In this document: positions 10,198 through 21,605 of the stretch, in pieces
How positions within the stretch are numbered: the first letter of the stretch is position 1
How the letters are laid out: every line of letters starts with the position of its first letter
Assembly: GCA_963555705.1 (NCBI GenBank)
Contig: OY743189.1
Span: forward strand, 6,837,501 to 6,901,500
DNA: 64,000 nucleotides
Direction: 5' to 3'
From: Ligustrum vulgare
Lineage: Eukaryota; Streptophyta; Magnoliopsida; Lamiales; Oleaceae
The notes under the pieces: model-generated
What the model saw: the letters and a program-made list of their open reading frames with translations, nothing else
What the model was told of the DNA's origin: nothing
The model's database searches: none
Made by a program: the position numbers and the translations under genes

Positions 10198-11314
10198 ATG
10201 ACTAGATGTCGTGTGGGGGATAAGTTGTGTAGTTTGGCTATTGATAGGGAGTACATCTCTAATTTGGCTAGTATCAACATTGTTGAAAAATTGGGGTTGA
10301 ATTTACTACAACATCCTAGACCTTATAGGATGACATGGTTGAAGGAGTGTGGGGAGTTCAAAGTGACCAAGCAAGTCTTAGTGAATTTCACCATTGGGAA
10401 GTATAATGATGAAGTATTATGTGATGTGGTGCCGCTAGAGTCTTGTCATTTGTTGTGGGGTAGGCCATGGAGGCATGAGAGGAAAGCATTTTATGATAAG
10501 AATAGAAATAGGTACAAATTTGTGAAGGATGGAGAATCAATCACCTTAGCTAGTTTAACACTAGAGCAAATACTTGAAGATCAAAAGGAGGTGAAGGAAA
10601 AGATTAATCTATTATCCAGATTGAATTATCAATTAAGACTTCTAGAAGAGGACATGATTGCACGAAGGGGTAAAAATGTAGTTAAGTTGCAAGAAGAGCC
10701 TCAGGATATGAATGTTGGGAAGAAGGAGGGAGAGTTGAAAGTAGAAATAGTTGAAAAAAATCCAACATTTAAGTTAGGAGATGTGGAATTGGGTAATAAA
10801 GAGGTGAATGAACATGAAAATAAAAATGTGGAAGAGGTAGTTGAGACTTAAAATGTAGAAGAAGTTGAAACTAAAAATTTAGAAGAGGTAGTTGAGCTTG
10901 AAAATGTGGAGTTAGAAGATGTGGATGAGCTTAAGAGAAAAGAAATAGAAGAGATTGAGCAAGAAGTTGCAACAAAGGAAGGAGGTGAAGAGAAGAACCT
11001 CGTTGTTAGGAAAGAGGATTTGGAGATGATATACCATGAGTACAAGGATCCCTATCTTGTCCTTTATGAAACTAACATTTCCCACCCTATTTTCCTTAAA
11101 TCTTTCTTGCAGGTTGAATATACTTGGAGGTTTAAGTCACACCACATTTGGCCAAGGAAGTTCTTATTCCGACTAGTCCATCCAATCCAAGTATTCGACT
11201 ATTGGTTGATCCTATGTAATGGAGGCAAGAATTTTCCTTTTGATCCAGGCGGTGCACTTAAACACCATGAACCAAGCTATGATTCGGGATGAATCATCCT
11301 GAAGAAGGAGGGAA
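10198..11314 (+). pseudogene. E2 protease-acidic linker-tail ORF
   Basis: Opens at 10198 (MTRCRVGDKLCSLAI), which aligns inside the protease domain of E1, so gag and the zinc knuckle are deleted. The protease active-site region reads AIDREYISN, so the catalytic Asp-Gly is altered (DR), while LLWGRPW near the domain end is kept. A long Glu/Lys/Val-rich linker follows (KNVEEVVET-type units). A stop at 10849-10851 is bridged by the continuing acidic frame at 10906-11292, which ends YWLILCNGGKNFPFDP and YDSG. The next frame, MNHPEEGGND at 11289, runs into the LTR across the purine tract, as in some plant Ty3 elements. A catalytic role is unlikely. Confidence 0.75.
11301..11314 (+). promoter_or_regulatory. 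E2 polypurine tract
   Basis: GAAGAAGGAGGGAA immediately before the 3' LTR; the expected plus-strand primer site. Confidence 0.85.
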
Positions 11315-12110
11315 TGATGTGATCCAGATTCCGAATACAAGTCGTCAAGCAACAATGGATGAAAACACATTCTTGGCGACTAAAGAAGCAAGTTTCATGT
11401 TGGGACCGAGCCAAAATGACAAGTGGATCAACCTCATTCAAGCCGTCGAAGAAAATTGTGAAATCACAAATTTACGGCCGTAACATACACTACTCACGGC
11501 CGTAACAAGTCTACTGCAAAAAGAACTGAAAATTGTGAAGAATTGGATTTACGGCCGTAAACCACATTGTCACGGCCGTAACGCAGTCTCTGTTAAAATT
11601 ATGATTTTTAGGAAATATGACTTACGGCCGTAAAAATATGTCTCACGGCCGTAACTGTAATACAGAAAGCTTCTTACGGCCGTAAGAATTATGTCACTGC
11701 TGTAACAGCCAATACGCGTAAATTTAGGATTTTATTTCTTTCCTTATTTTTAGAAATTTGTTTCCTAGTATAATTAAAACTCTTTAGTCAGGTTTTGGCC
11801 ATATTTATAGGGATGTAATTTTCATTATTCAACACACAACTTTGATATTATAATTGAGAGGCTATTTTGCTTTCACAATCTTATTCTTCATTGAATAAAA
11901 TCCGAACTTGCGAGTTTTTCTTGTTTGTTCAAATCTCGGTGAGAATTATTATTGCTTGTGATCAAGAGGTCAATATATCCCAATGATTGTATTGGTTGCT
12001 TGGTTCAATTAGTTTTAATTGGATCCATAAATCGTGGTTTCTAGGCGTTCTTGGGTCGATTTCAATATTTTGTGGGTTGCGTAGCTACAATTGCTACGTG
12101 GTTTGCATCA
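11315..12110 (+). repeat. E2 3' LTR (796 bp)
   Basis: Starts TGATGTGATCC and ends TTTGCATCA, followed by TSD GGATC. TATA-like box near 11802-11812. Confidence 0.94.
11472..11705. repeat. CpG-palindrome array in E2 3' LTR (4 pairs)
   Basis: Starts 11472/11494, 11549/11570, 11622/11643 and 11674/11694; spacings 22, 21, 21 and 20, identical to the 5' LTR. Seven of eight sites are unmutated here; only 11694 is degraded. Confidence 0.95.
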
Positions 12111-12115
12111 GGATC

Positions 12116-12911
12116 CTTGTACTCATGATACAATACTTCCACCTCCTCTTCTTGAACCAGGATACTCCCACTTCCTTTCCCATTCTCTCCTTCTAAAATT
12201 TTAGTTTCAACTTCTTCCACAATTTTAATCTCAGCCATCTCTTTTAATTTTTCACACTCAACCACCTCTCCCACATGATCATTTTTCTTCTCATTCCCCT
12301 CATCAATAACTTTATCTTCTTGTTAATTTGGCTCTTTACTACCCAATTCCTCAACTTCTACCTCAAATTTTGAAGTTTGATCACCTATTTCTTATTCCAA
12401 CTCCTCCTCCTCCTCCTCCTCCTCAATATCCCTATCCCTACAATGTCTCTTATTATACCTCTTTTCACTCATTCTTTACCTTCCTCAAATCTTTTAGTGC
12501 TTCCTCTAATGTTAACCCATACAATGTGAATGTTTTCTTTTTCTTAAGAAATTCATATATATGCGTACTCTTATCATAAATTATCTCCCTCATACGTCTC
12601 CATGGTTTTTCCAACAAAATATGACAAGATTTTAATGGCACTATATCACGCCACACTTCATCACTATATCTTCTGTTGATGATAGTCACTAGAACTTATT
12701 TGGTCACTGGGAAAATACCAAACCTCATCCACGTCACCCTATAAGGTCTATAGTACAGTATTAGAGGTAATCCTAATTTTTCAACCATGGTGCTATTAAA
12801 AAAATTAGTTAAGCACTCTATATCATTCTCCAAACTACACACCTTATAACCCACATAACATCTAGTTTTGAATAGGGAACCCAGATCATAATCCATCCCT
12901 TGTCGATTCAA
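12116..12911 (-). pseudogene. E3 protease remnant and acidic linker
   Basis: Minus-strand counterpart of the E2 ORF. From 12911: MNRQGMDYDLGSLFKTRCYVG, then an active-site region that has lost the Asp-Gly (ENDIECLTN), KLGLPL, and after a frameshift near 12690 the segment SCHILLEKPWR. The linker at 12420-12130 is Glu-rich and ends YHEYKDP, where E2 cuts it. Stops and frameshifts interrupt it several times. No zinc knuckle was found upstream. Confidence 0.7.
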
Positions 12912-13285
12912 ATATTGAAAAAAATCTCAGAATAGATATCAAACGGAAGAAGAATTTGATAGGAGTATGAAGATGTTTAAGGGAACCCAAGAAAGTGGTT
13001 CTTGAATTTTAAGATTTTTTTTTTGAATTTTCAAAATTTAAAAAATATTTTTTTAGCTCGAAAATTCGACTATGAATATAGCAGAACAGACGAAAATTAA
13101 TTTGGACCCAAAACAACATAATAATGACTTTTGAATTTTTTTGGATGATTTTCTGGTTAAATATTCAAGATCACGAGAACCAAAAGAACATGAAAATTGA
13201 AAACAAAGACTCAACAAACAAGATATGGATGATTCCGTGGCAGACTCTATGATAAAAGTACAAAATCAAACCAGGATAGAAATAA
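12912..13285 (-). other. E3 leader (non-coding)
   Basis: AT-rich sequence between the E3 coding remnant and the nested solo LTR. It holds the hairpin-like AAGAAAGTGGTTCTTGAA near 12988-13005, related to the E2 leader hairpins. Nothing else recognised. Confidence 0.5.
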
Positions 13286-14921
13286 TGATAAGTGCTTTAT
13301 TAGAAAGTATTTAATTCACTTATTATCTAAGTATTTAATTCACTTATTATCTTATTTTGTTATTGGTTTGATCCTATTGAAGTATCGTTTAATGCATTTT
13401 CATTTATTGTGCTATGGAAGGTCAAAAAGAAGAAAAGAAATAAAACAGGACCAAAGAAATACAAAAAAATCAAGAAGTGAGGTTCAAGGGCATATTCAAA
13501 GAGCTCCAAATCAATAATGACATGTGAGAAGAATATTAGATGCAAAAATTATGGTCAACGAAGGTTTGGGTGAAGTTAGAAATCAAAAACCCGCAAGGAT
13601 TGTGATCATGAATTTTAGTCATAGATTGAAGCTCAATTTGGTCATATAATACTTTCGAATTTGGGAAGATCTATTTCACAAAGAATTGTAGATATTTGAG
13701 TTTTATTTCCAACACAACTTGAATCACCATAATTGGACTTCGAGAGAGAAAGTTATGACCAAAACATCGAACATAGGTGCTTCTCGACATAAATACACTT
13801 ATGGCCGTAAATGATAAAGTTACGGCCGTAACATCCAAATTCAGAAAATTTTAAGTAGCTCACTTACGGCCGTAAATTAAAAAGTTACGCCCGTAACTTT
13901 CTCGCGAATAAATTTTCTTATCTGATTCAAGGTCTATCTTTGGTATATCTTTGGGGTAAAGCTAAGACACGATTTTGGGAGTATAAAAGGAGCAAAATTA
14001 CCATAAAAAGGAGGCTGGATATTGAGGAAAATTAAAAGTAAAATATAGAGCATTCTTGGGAGATTTTCAAGCGCAAGTATATCAATAACAATGGAATTCA
14101 TGAAGCAACTTGAAGAACCTACCACAACCATAAATTCTATGTCTTGTTCAAAGGGGAAGTTGTGTTAACTTGATTATGTTATTTTCTTTTCCTACAAATT
14201 AGTAGCGTGAATTTATTCTTTTATTTCAATTGTTGGATTATTATGTTTTGAATGTTCAATTGTGTTTATTTGATTAATAGTTTAATTTGGCCAATTGGAT
14301 TATTGATCTTTGGATTCATGAATATGCTATGTTTAGATTCTTGATCCGTAATTATCATTGAATCTTTACTTTAGTAGCAAATAAATCTCGTGCAGGTTTA
14401 GTAATAATTCAACTTGGATTGATTAATTCGAGCTTGTGAAATTAACGATCCAATTCAATCTACTCTTCTAGATTTTCATATTAGTCGTGCATTAAATCCT
14501 AAGAGCTTGTTTAGGATTGTCCATGACTAGAATTGGTTCGAAGAACTTATTTTGAATCAATACACATAAGGAAGAATTTAGATAATCAGAGCTTGTTGAT
14601 TATTTATGATTGATAATTGAATTAGGGATAGAAACACGTTACAAGGAAATGTATAACATTAATTGAGGATACAACCGAACCCGAGAATAAGATTTCTTCT
14701 CATATTATTTCTCTAGTCATATTTAATTGTTTATTTTTATGCTTATTTTTTATTCAAGCAATTTCAAACAACAAACTCCCCATGTCATTCTAATTGATCG
14801 AACAACTAAAATTAGTTTCTGTTCCTCGTGGGATCGACCCTTACTCTTGCTACTACATTATTAATTAATATCTAGCGAGTAAGAAATTATTTATTATTTT
14901 GGTGCATCGTGACACATATCA
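13286..14921. repeat. Solo LTR (1636 bp) in the E3 leader
   Basis: Perfect TSD AATAA (13281-13285 and 14922-14926). Ends are TGATAAGTGC and CACATATCA, giving a 5-bp terminal inversion (TGATA/TATCA). No internal region. It is not alignable with the E1/E2/E3 LTRs by eye, and its start resembles the Tat-like LTR at 34927, yet it carries the same TTACGGCCGTAA palindrome pairs (13799-13896), followed by a TATA-like box (13978-13990). That implies + orientation. Confidence 0.88.
13799..13896. repeat. CpG-palindrome array in the solo LTR (2 pairs)
   Basis: Starts 13799/13820 and 13864/13885; both spacings are exactly 21 bp. Sites 13820 and 13864 are perfect TTACGGCCGTAA; the other two have one substitution each. 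The TATA-like box follows about 80 bp downstream. Confidence 0.93.
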
Positions 14922-14943
14922 AATAACCTGAATTCAAAGTCCA

Positions 14944-14955
14944 GCTCTGATACCA
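14944..14955 (-). promoter_or_regulatory. E3 primer-binding site (tRNA-Met type)
   Basis: TGGTATCAGAGC on the minus strand, 2 bp inside the E3 5' LTR. Confidence 0.88.
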
Positions 14956-14957
14956 GA

Positions 14958-15215
14958 TGATGTGATCTCATTCAAGGAACATGATGAAAGTGTAGAAGAA
15001 ATGCCAAGAAGTTCCAAATTCAGGTTGTGGATGGACGATAGGATCTTGACCTGAGCATCATAATGTAGGGACTGACGATGCGAAAGCAAGAACAAAGATT
15101 TTTGAAAGCCACAAGGGTTGTCCAGATCCCTTAATAATTTCATTTTTTGAATGCCACAAAGATTGTTAATCTTTGATAAGTTTGGGTTGAATGCCACAAG
15201 TTGATCTTGATTGCA
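14958..15215 (-). repeat. E3 5' LTR, truncated
   Basis: Aligns with 7841-8110 (shared TGTGATC start, TTGACCTGAGC/TTGCCTCGAGC block, AATCTTTGATAAGTT block). Homology ends near 15215. About 480 bp, including U3 and the TATA-like region, is missing. Confidence 0.75.
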
Positions 15216-16510
15216 TATTTTCGAGTCCGAATGTATCGAGAGAATCGAGCCAAAGTGGTCTAGTTGAAATAGAATAAGAAGGTGAATTTCATCAAAAAAA
15301 TTATGTGGTGGTCGAGCATCCATGTTTGAGGGGATCATACGAATAATACAGTCATCGTATGTCTTTGCATGTTATACTATCTTATAGTTCACATTGAGAT
15401 GTACGTATTAGTATCAAGTTTGAGTTTATTTAAGGTCGGGAATTGCTTTGAAAGTTGAGTTGAAGTGTCTTACTTGAAATTATAAAAATCCTGAAAATCT
15501 GATTATGGAAATCCAGTTGAGCAGCCTTTTTTTAATGAAAAGTATGGGCTGTAGAATGATTCGTTTTCAATGCATTTGTAGTCTTTATGGAGTTTGAACT
15601 ATGAACTTTGAGATAGTACAAAGAATGACCTAAATGGACCTCAAATTAACCTTCTAATATTGACTCGAATGTGACAACTTGAAATAGGAAATCTGAAATT
15701 TTTAACAACAAAATAATTGAAAGTAGGACACTTTTCCAACACTCATGATTACCCCTTAGGGGCTGTTTGGCCATGCTCATTGAGTCAAGAGAACAATGTC
15801 GATTTAATATTCGTTCAAAATAAGCTAATAAAATAATAGAATAAAATTTTAGATAAGTGGAAGAGTATAAAATAAGCTAAACCAAACACACCTAGCCCAA
15901 CCTCTATAAATAAAACCTCATTAATTTTGTAAATCTTAGAATCTATCATTTTCTTTTCAAATGATGTTAGCATGATATTTGATGACTAATGTTTTCATCA
16001 TAGCATCATAAGCTTTTGTGATCATTGAGCATTAAAGAGTAAAGTATGTTTCAAAAGAAAAGATCATGAACAATTATTACGTCCCTATTTAGGTTGTACA
16101 CCTAATGAGCTAGTCCTAATATGAACTCATGGGCTATTAGTTTCCCTTGGTAGCTAATCCTATTTGAGCTAGCATGCTCTGGAGTCCAGCGTTTCATAGA
16201 AAAATCGAGTCAGCGTACTTGTTGAGTCAGCTTACTCGTAAGCGTGAGATATCACTTTAATGTCAAAGTTAAGAGTTAAAGTGTATTAATCCCGTTTCTT
16301 TCATAGGCATGTATCATTTGATACTTTACTTACTAAGTTTCATCGCTTATAATCGTTTCATGACTTATGTAGGAAATGGATTGAGAAATAATTGAAATGG
16401 TTAGAGCAACATGAAGAATGTCAAAGAATGGATGGCAACTGCATATCATTATGAAGAAGGAAGTGTGGGTTCATTTTTCTGCTTTGGCCGAGATTATATT
16501 TTACAGAAAT
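15216..16510 (+). other. Probable continuation of the second chromovirus LTR
   Basis: No coding capacity. The place in the nest suggests this is the right part of the LTR begun at 7493, separated by E3. A small MITE-like segment (15758-15894) lies within it. I see no LTR end or TSD. Confidence 0.35.
15758..15894. mobile_element. Small hAT-like MITE (137 bp)
   Basis: Inverted ends TAGGGGCTGTTTGG on the left and CCAAACACACCTA on the right, a common plant hAT-MITE pattern, around an AT-rich core. No clear 8-bp TSD. Confidence 0.5.
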
Positions 16511-16780
16511 TACTAGTACAAATTTATCCAAAAAAATCATAGAATATACGTCGGTGTTTGAAACAACAGACGCCTAAAGAAGGATGGTGGAATTTTTGTA
16601 ATGAAAATTCAACAATGTGCATCGTTTCTTACTAGAAACCAATGCGTAAAAGTTAAATTAAATTAAAATCATCGGTTTTTACCAAAAACCGACTCATATA
16701 ACTATATTATAGGCATGGTTCTTGCAGAAGCAAGAATCGACACGTAAAATGAGTTAAAAACGTCGATTTTTAAAGGAACT

Positions 16781-18246
16781 TGATGTGCTAAATCGCAAGT
16801 GTACGATGTCACATTCAAGTAATAATGTGGACTTTTAGAGTCCGAATATCGATCCTACAAAGATTGTAATTAAATATCGAAATTGTTAGTTCTCGCCTTA
16901 TTTAAATAGTAGAATTTGGAGATTTTGATTTGAACTAAATTAAAAGGCAAAACAAAAGAAAAGAAAATACATTTAAATAATATTCTAAATTGACATTTAT
17001 AAGTATTGGAACATCCGATTTCACATAGCCAGTACTCTTAATTCCAATTGTCTAGTTTTATTCCAGTTATAGTGCTCGATCGAATTCACTTATGCACATG
17101 AAATTCCCGTCTCAGGTTTAAATCAACTCTACCTAGTTAGTGGACTGTGTTAATGAACAGCAGGTCATAATGACTAAGTGAATGGAACACAAGAATTCAA
17201 ATAGGCAATAATAACAAACGTATATCTCTATCGTTTGTCCAATTATTGGATTTTATCCTAGATCTAAGTGTTAGATCACCTCTCCAATTATGAAAACACT
17301 CATTAAATCATGAATTAGTCACAAATTAACTCATGCGTTAAATACAAAATAAAATCAACACATGCAATCAAAAGTACAAAACTAATAAATTAATCATTCA
17401 TCAATAAAGAAATAAAAACACAATAATATATATCACTACTCATAAAGAGTTTATCAAATTAGCAAAGAAAAGGAAATCTTGTACCAAGTATTTCGCTTTC
17501 CATTGATAATCTTCAATCCCCTACCTTTGTCTTGATTTTCCCCTCCAAGATTCTAATAATAGAACAATGAATTGTGTATTTCAGAGGTTGTGTAAAGGTC
17601 TCCAAAGGCTCACTTTTTCGTGCATGAGAAGTTCTTTTTATAGGTGGATAGGAAACCTAGGCAAAATAAGAAGGACATCCGCGCATGGGCCTGACTTCTC
17701 TGGGACTCGGACAGGTGCGCAACCGCATAGGGTAAAGTGTGGTGGCCGCTCAGTTGACCTAAAACTTGTTCTGTAAATTTGACTTTTCTCGCGCGACCAC
17801 CTGGTATGTTTGGCATGGCCTAGCAATACAATTCCTACAACGCGTTTTCATCTTTTCTGGTGCGTTTAAGTAGGTCCCTGAACTTATTTGCACTTGAGTC
17901 CTTCATCTTCTGATTACAACAATTAGGCCCCTGAACTTTCCAAACTCTTCAAATATTTTTTTTTTTAATTTTCCATCCATCTTCAATTAAGCTCTTGAAT
18001 TCAGATTTCTTCCACTTAGCTCTCATTGGAAATCCCGATTGATGACACCAACATCCAATTTCCTCTTTTTAGCTCCAATTGGCTTCCAAATGTACATTAT
18101 TCCACTTTATTACTTCATTCTTCTAAATTTGGGAAAATTCCTACAATGTAAACAAAAATAAAGCAATTATGTAAAAATTATTCAAGAATGAAAATAATTT
18201 ATTCTAATTTAGATATATAAATTGGTGTATAAAATTCACTTTTCCA
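16781..18246 (-). repeat. E4 3' LTR (1466 bp)
   Basis: Partner of 22548-23990. The + strand begins TGATGTGCTAAATCGCAAGT after TSD GAACT. TATA-like box at 17632-17645 (minus) with decayed paired GC motifs upstream at about 17718-17750. A purine tract (TTTGGGGTAT on the minus strand) abuts its inner end at about 18247-18260. Confidence 0.86.
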
Positions 18247-21200
18247 ATACCCCAAACTAAAATTATTGTTCATCCTCGAACAATGTAAAACTAAACTAAA
18301 AATAAAATCAAAAGAAAAAAGTAGCAAAATATTTTTAATGTGTCAACATGTTCACCATATGTGTCTCAATAATACAACTTAAATTACATCTTTGCCAAAG
18401 AGTTCTTGAACAACAAAGTTCAAATAGTTTTAGTCAAGTCATGCTCAATTTTCAAGTGTGTGTGTATAGCCAATGTCAGACACCTACTTATGCAAAAATG
18501 TACTTAAGACTTTGTAGTTCATTATACATAATCAATCCCAAATCCCAGGTGGTCAACCTATGAAGTTATAAACATTTTGCTTACATCACTTATGGAAGAT
18601 CACAACTTACTGCTTTTCTCTCAAATCCCATGTTCCCTTTATTGTGGTTTCTAAACATTCATCATTGCATTTTTCAACACAAGATAGTCAGGATTAGAAG
18701 TATGCATGCAAAATAAGTCAAATGTAGGAAATCCTCAATTCTACGACTTCAATCTTCACAATTTTAGTCAACAAGGCTTATACCATGCAAAATTTATTTA
18801 TTTTTATATGGACAATTTTTTTCTTTTATTGTCATTGTCTTTTACCATCCTTGTGCAATACTTTCCTCATTTGATTTCTATGTGAACTCTGTAGCGAGCT
18901 TTAGATCGGTGGCTCCCAAGCCAGATGACTTTAGGACACCAGGTTTGAAAACCCTCAGAATTAATCGCTCGAGTCACACAGTCGACATCGAAAAGTTAAG
19001 GAAGTTTGATTGTCTTATGTGTAAGTCTACTCTCCGTACTTGCTTTCTAATTGACTTCTGTAATGAGCTCTGGGAGAATAGCTCCCAACTAACTCGGTTG
19101 AGTTTAAGGTACCAGGTTTGAAAGACCCTTAAAGCTTACTTGCTCAAGTCAAAAATGTATTTGAAGAGTACAACAAGACCTTCAGCATTTTTATATTTTT
19201 ATGCTGGTTATGGTTTATACCCATTGACCAAACTGCTTTAACTAAAGTGTAAAACCAAGAATCACAAACCTCCAACCCATCTATACATGCACATTCTAAC
19301 CATTCTACCCCCAAACTAGCTTCTTGAGCTGTTTGATTCAAAATTTGGGTCGGGATGTCTAAAGTTCTAAGTTTAGGGATTATACAGTCATTCCTAAGTT
19401 CAAGTTGCATAGATTCACCCCCACAAGTATTAAAAACACCCCCTACACAAGTGATAATTCAACACGGGATATGTGGGCATGAAGATGAAATCAAGCAAGT
19501 CATGACTAATAAATAAAATTCAAGTTTTGATGTTGCCCAATTATTCAAGCCAAAACACAATTTGATTCATATCATATCCTAGGAAATAAACATGTTAACA
19601 CAATTTTTAAATTTTTAAATTTTTTTTCCCTAAAACTTAAATAAAACTTAAATACAATTTCCCAAATAATATAAGTGAAGCAAGTGAACAAATGAAACAC
19701 ATGAAGCATTTAACATGAAATAGCATTTCCACCCCCAAACTAAAACTATACATCGCCCTCAATGTACATCATGAAGATATGATGATTGAAATTTAAATAA
19801 ACACAACAAGGAAGAGTTCAAGTACTTCCTAGGTTTGAGGATGCAAATTTTCCAATTTGGAGCTTTTTCTTGAATGTAGACTTGCGGTTTCACTTGTTCC
19901 AATCTTGATTTTGATGTTTTCCAATTGATGTGTACCTCGAAAGAGTGAAACAAGTTTACTAGAAGCATCAAAATAATAGGAAATCATAGGCAATTTTATT
20001 TACAACCCCCACACTAAAGTTATGCACAAGTTTGAATTTCTTTTGAGAATAGCCAACTACTCATTTTCAGCCCCCGACATTGCTATGAAAAATTGAAATT
20101 TTTTGACCCATATTTAGACGCATGAAAGTATGTAATGTGGTCTACAACATATCAAAAATCCAACTCATTTGGAGTTCAAAAGAGTTGTGAGATGATGTAG
20201 CAAAGTAGTCACCTACATCTGAAATTTGTGCATAATGCTTGCAATGACCTTAATGTAGTGCCTAAGTGTGCCCATGATTTCAAATCAGATTTTATGCACT
20301 TGTGATGATGCAAATCATGAAGGGATTGTACATAATCAATTATCAATACGAAGTGATGAATGTTGTTAAAAAGAATTTGCAAAAGTTGATGAAATTTTCA
20401 CCGAGACATTTTAACAAACACCTTGAATGCATTCATGAATATGAAGATCAATCATGACATTGGAGACAAGAAGTTTTTCCAAAATTTTGATCTAAGTTTC
20501 CCAATCAAATCATCACACATTTCTAGCCTATTTCATAACTCAACAATTCATCAATACCAAACTTCCATAAAAGCAAGAAAAACCCCCAAACTATGCAAAT
20601 TTGTAAAATAAAGGTAGAATTCATACCTCGTGGAAGATTGGGATGTGATGCAAGCTTGTGTAATGCTCAATTCCATGTAAAAGAATGCAATGCAGGTGAT
20701 GTGCCATATTGTGGTGAATTTGGGGAGAGAAACGAGGTTGAAAGTAACTATGCGGCCACGCAGAAAGAATTCTGGTGGCTGCATGGTGAGACACTGTAGG
20801 TTCTGTTGATTTTAATGGACAACGCGCGGCCACCAAGATGTTGAGGTGTGGCCACGCAGGTCTCTGGCTGAAAGAAATTTTTGTGCCTATTTTGAAATTC
20901 AAACTCAAATTATCGACTCCAAAACACCTTGTTATCAATATATTCACTCGTTTATGCTTGATCCATGTCATGAACTAAAGTTTCATGCATGAGTTTTTTA
21001 TTTCAACAACTCAATCCTAACATGCAATGGGGATCAAAAACTCAATGACATGAACATGCTTTTGAATGTCAATGTGCATCTAAATGAGATTTCAACTATA
21101 AGTCCAGAAATTAATGATGGAATTGATGCTTAACTCTCAATCAAGAAACATGCACTTATCAACTACCAAATTTGGTGCAAAGGGTTTCATGACAATTTGA

Positions 21201-21605
21201 TAACTCAAATATGCTAAAATTAAATTAAAATGCAAATAAATCCTAATGTTACTTATAAAGCAATAAATAAAGCAAAATAAATAAAAGGGAAAGAAGATTG
21301 GATTGCCTCTCAACAAGGACTCCATTTATAGGCTAAAGCCCGACTTTTTACTTGATTTTTCAAGGAACTTTAAATAAGGCTTTTAATGACACTCTTTGTT
21401 TGTGATGGTCAAATTTGCTCCAATGTGCAATTATGCACCAAAATTTTACCTTGCCCATGTCATAAATGTTAACATCTCCACTCGATTCAACCTTCAAAAT
21501 GTAGACCTCAATTACTTCATCGGTGCCAATGACGAAATCAATTATGAAGTCAGAGAGTTGCACAATAGGGTTGGCACTCTTAAGTTCATCATTGTTTGTT
21601 TAATC
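18247..21605 (-). other. E4 non-coding interior
   Basis: About 3.3 kb without convincing ORFs. It contains two diverged copies (about 18878-18990 and 19055-19150) of a segment with CACCAGGTTTGAAA / TACCAGGTTTGAAA and AGCTCCCAA-type motifs, and a set of four GC-rich palindromic motifs at 20751-20862. Several short C-rich/T-rich tracts (such as 19432-19443, 20005-20013) resemble polypurine tracts on the minus strand. Confidence 0.55.
20751..20862. repeat. Paired GCGGCCACGCAG-like motifs inside E4
   Basis: GGCC/GGCT cores at 20754, 20777, 20828 and 20850, giving pair spacings of 23 and 22 bp and pair-to-pair distance 74 bp. Motifs include TGCGGCCACGCA and GTGTGGCCACGCAG. The same motif occurs as a single pair in the E4 LTR (23538/23560, 22 bp). 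Confidence 0.75.

Larger units (their letters stand above)
8837..12110 (+). mobile_element. E2: complete + strand gag-protease element (3274 bp) nested in E3
   Basis: Perfect TSD GGATC at 8832-8836 and 12111-12115. Order: 5' LTR 8837-9604, PBS 9607-9618, leader with duplicated hairpins, protease-type ORF 10198 onward, purine tract 11301-11314, 3' LTR 11315-12110. There is no RT or integrase. It inserted into a diverged sibling (E3), in the opposite orientation, so the family was still being mobilised after E3 had landed. The two LTRs differ by scattered substitutions and a roughly 25-bp indel, so the insertion is not recent. Confidence 0.95.
7841..15215 (-). mobile_element. E3: minus-strand gag-protease element, host of two further insertions
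   Basis: On the minus strand the order is 5' LTR fragment (14958-15215), tRNA-Met PBS (14944-14955), leader, protease-region remnant (12116-12911) and, after the E2 insertion, the tail (8584-8836) and 3' LTR (7841-8583). It is a diverged relative of E1 and E2, sharing the protease-region, leader and tail sequences. E2 sits in it with TSD GGATC, and a solo LTR (13286-14921) sits in its leader with TSD AATAA. The 5' LTR is truncated, so no outer TSD can be checked. Confidence 0.8.

Noticed and set aside
17567..17826. Overlapping short frames in the E4 3' LTR
   Set aside because: LTR sequence shared with the other LTR; no protein similarity and frames not conserved between the two copies.
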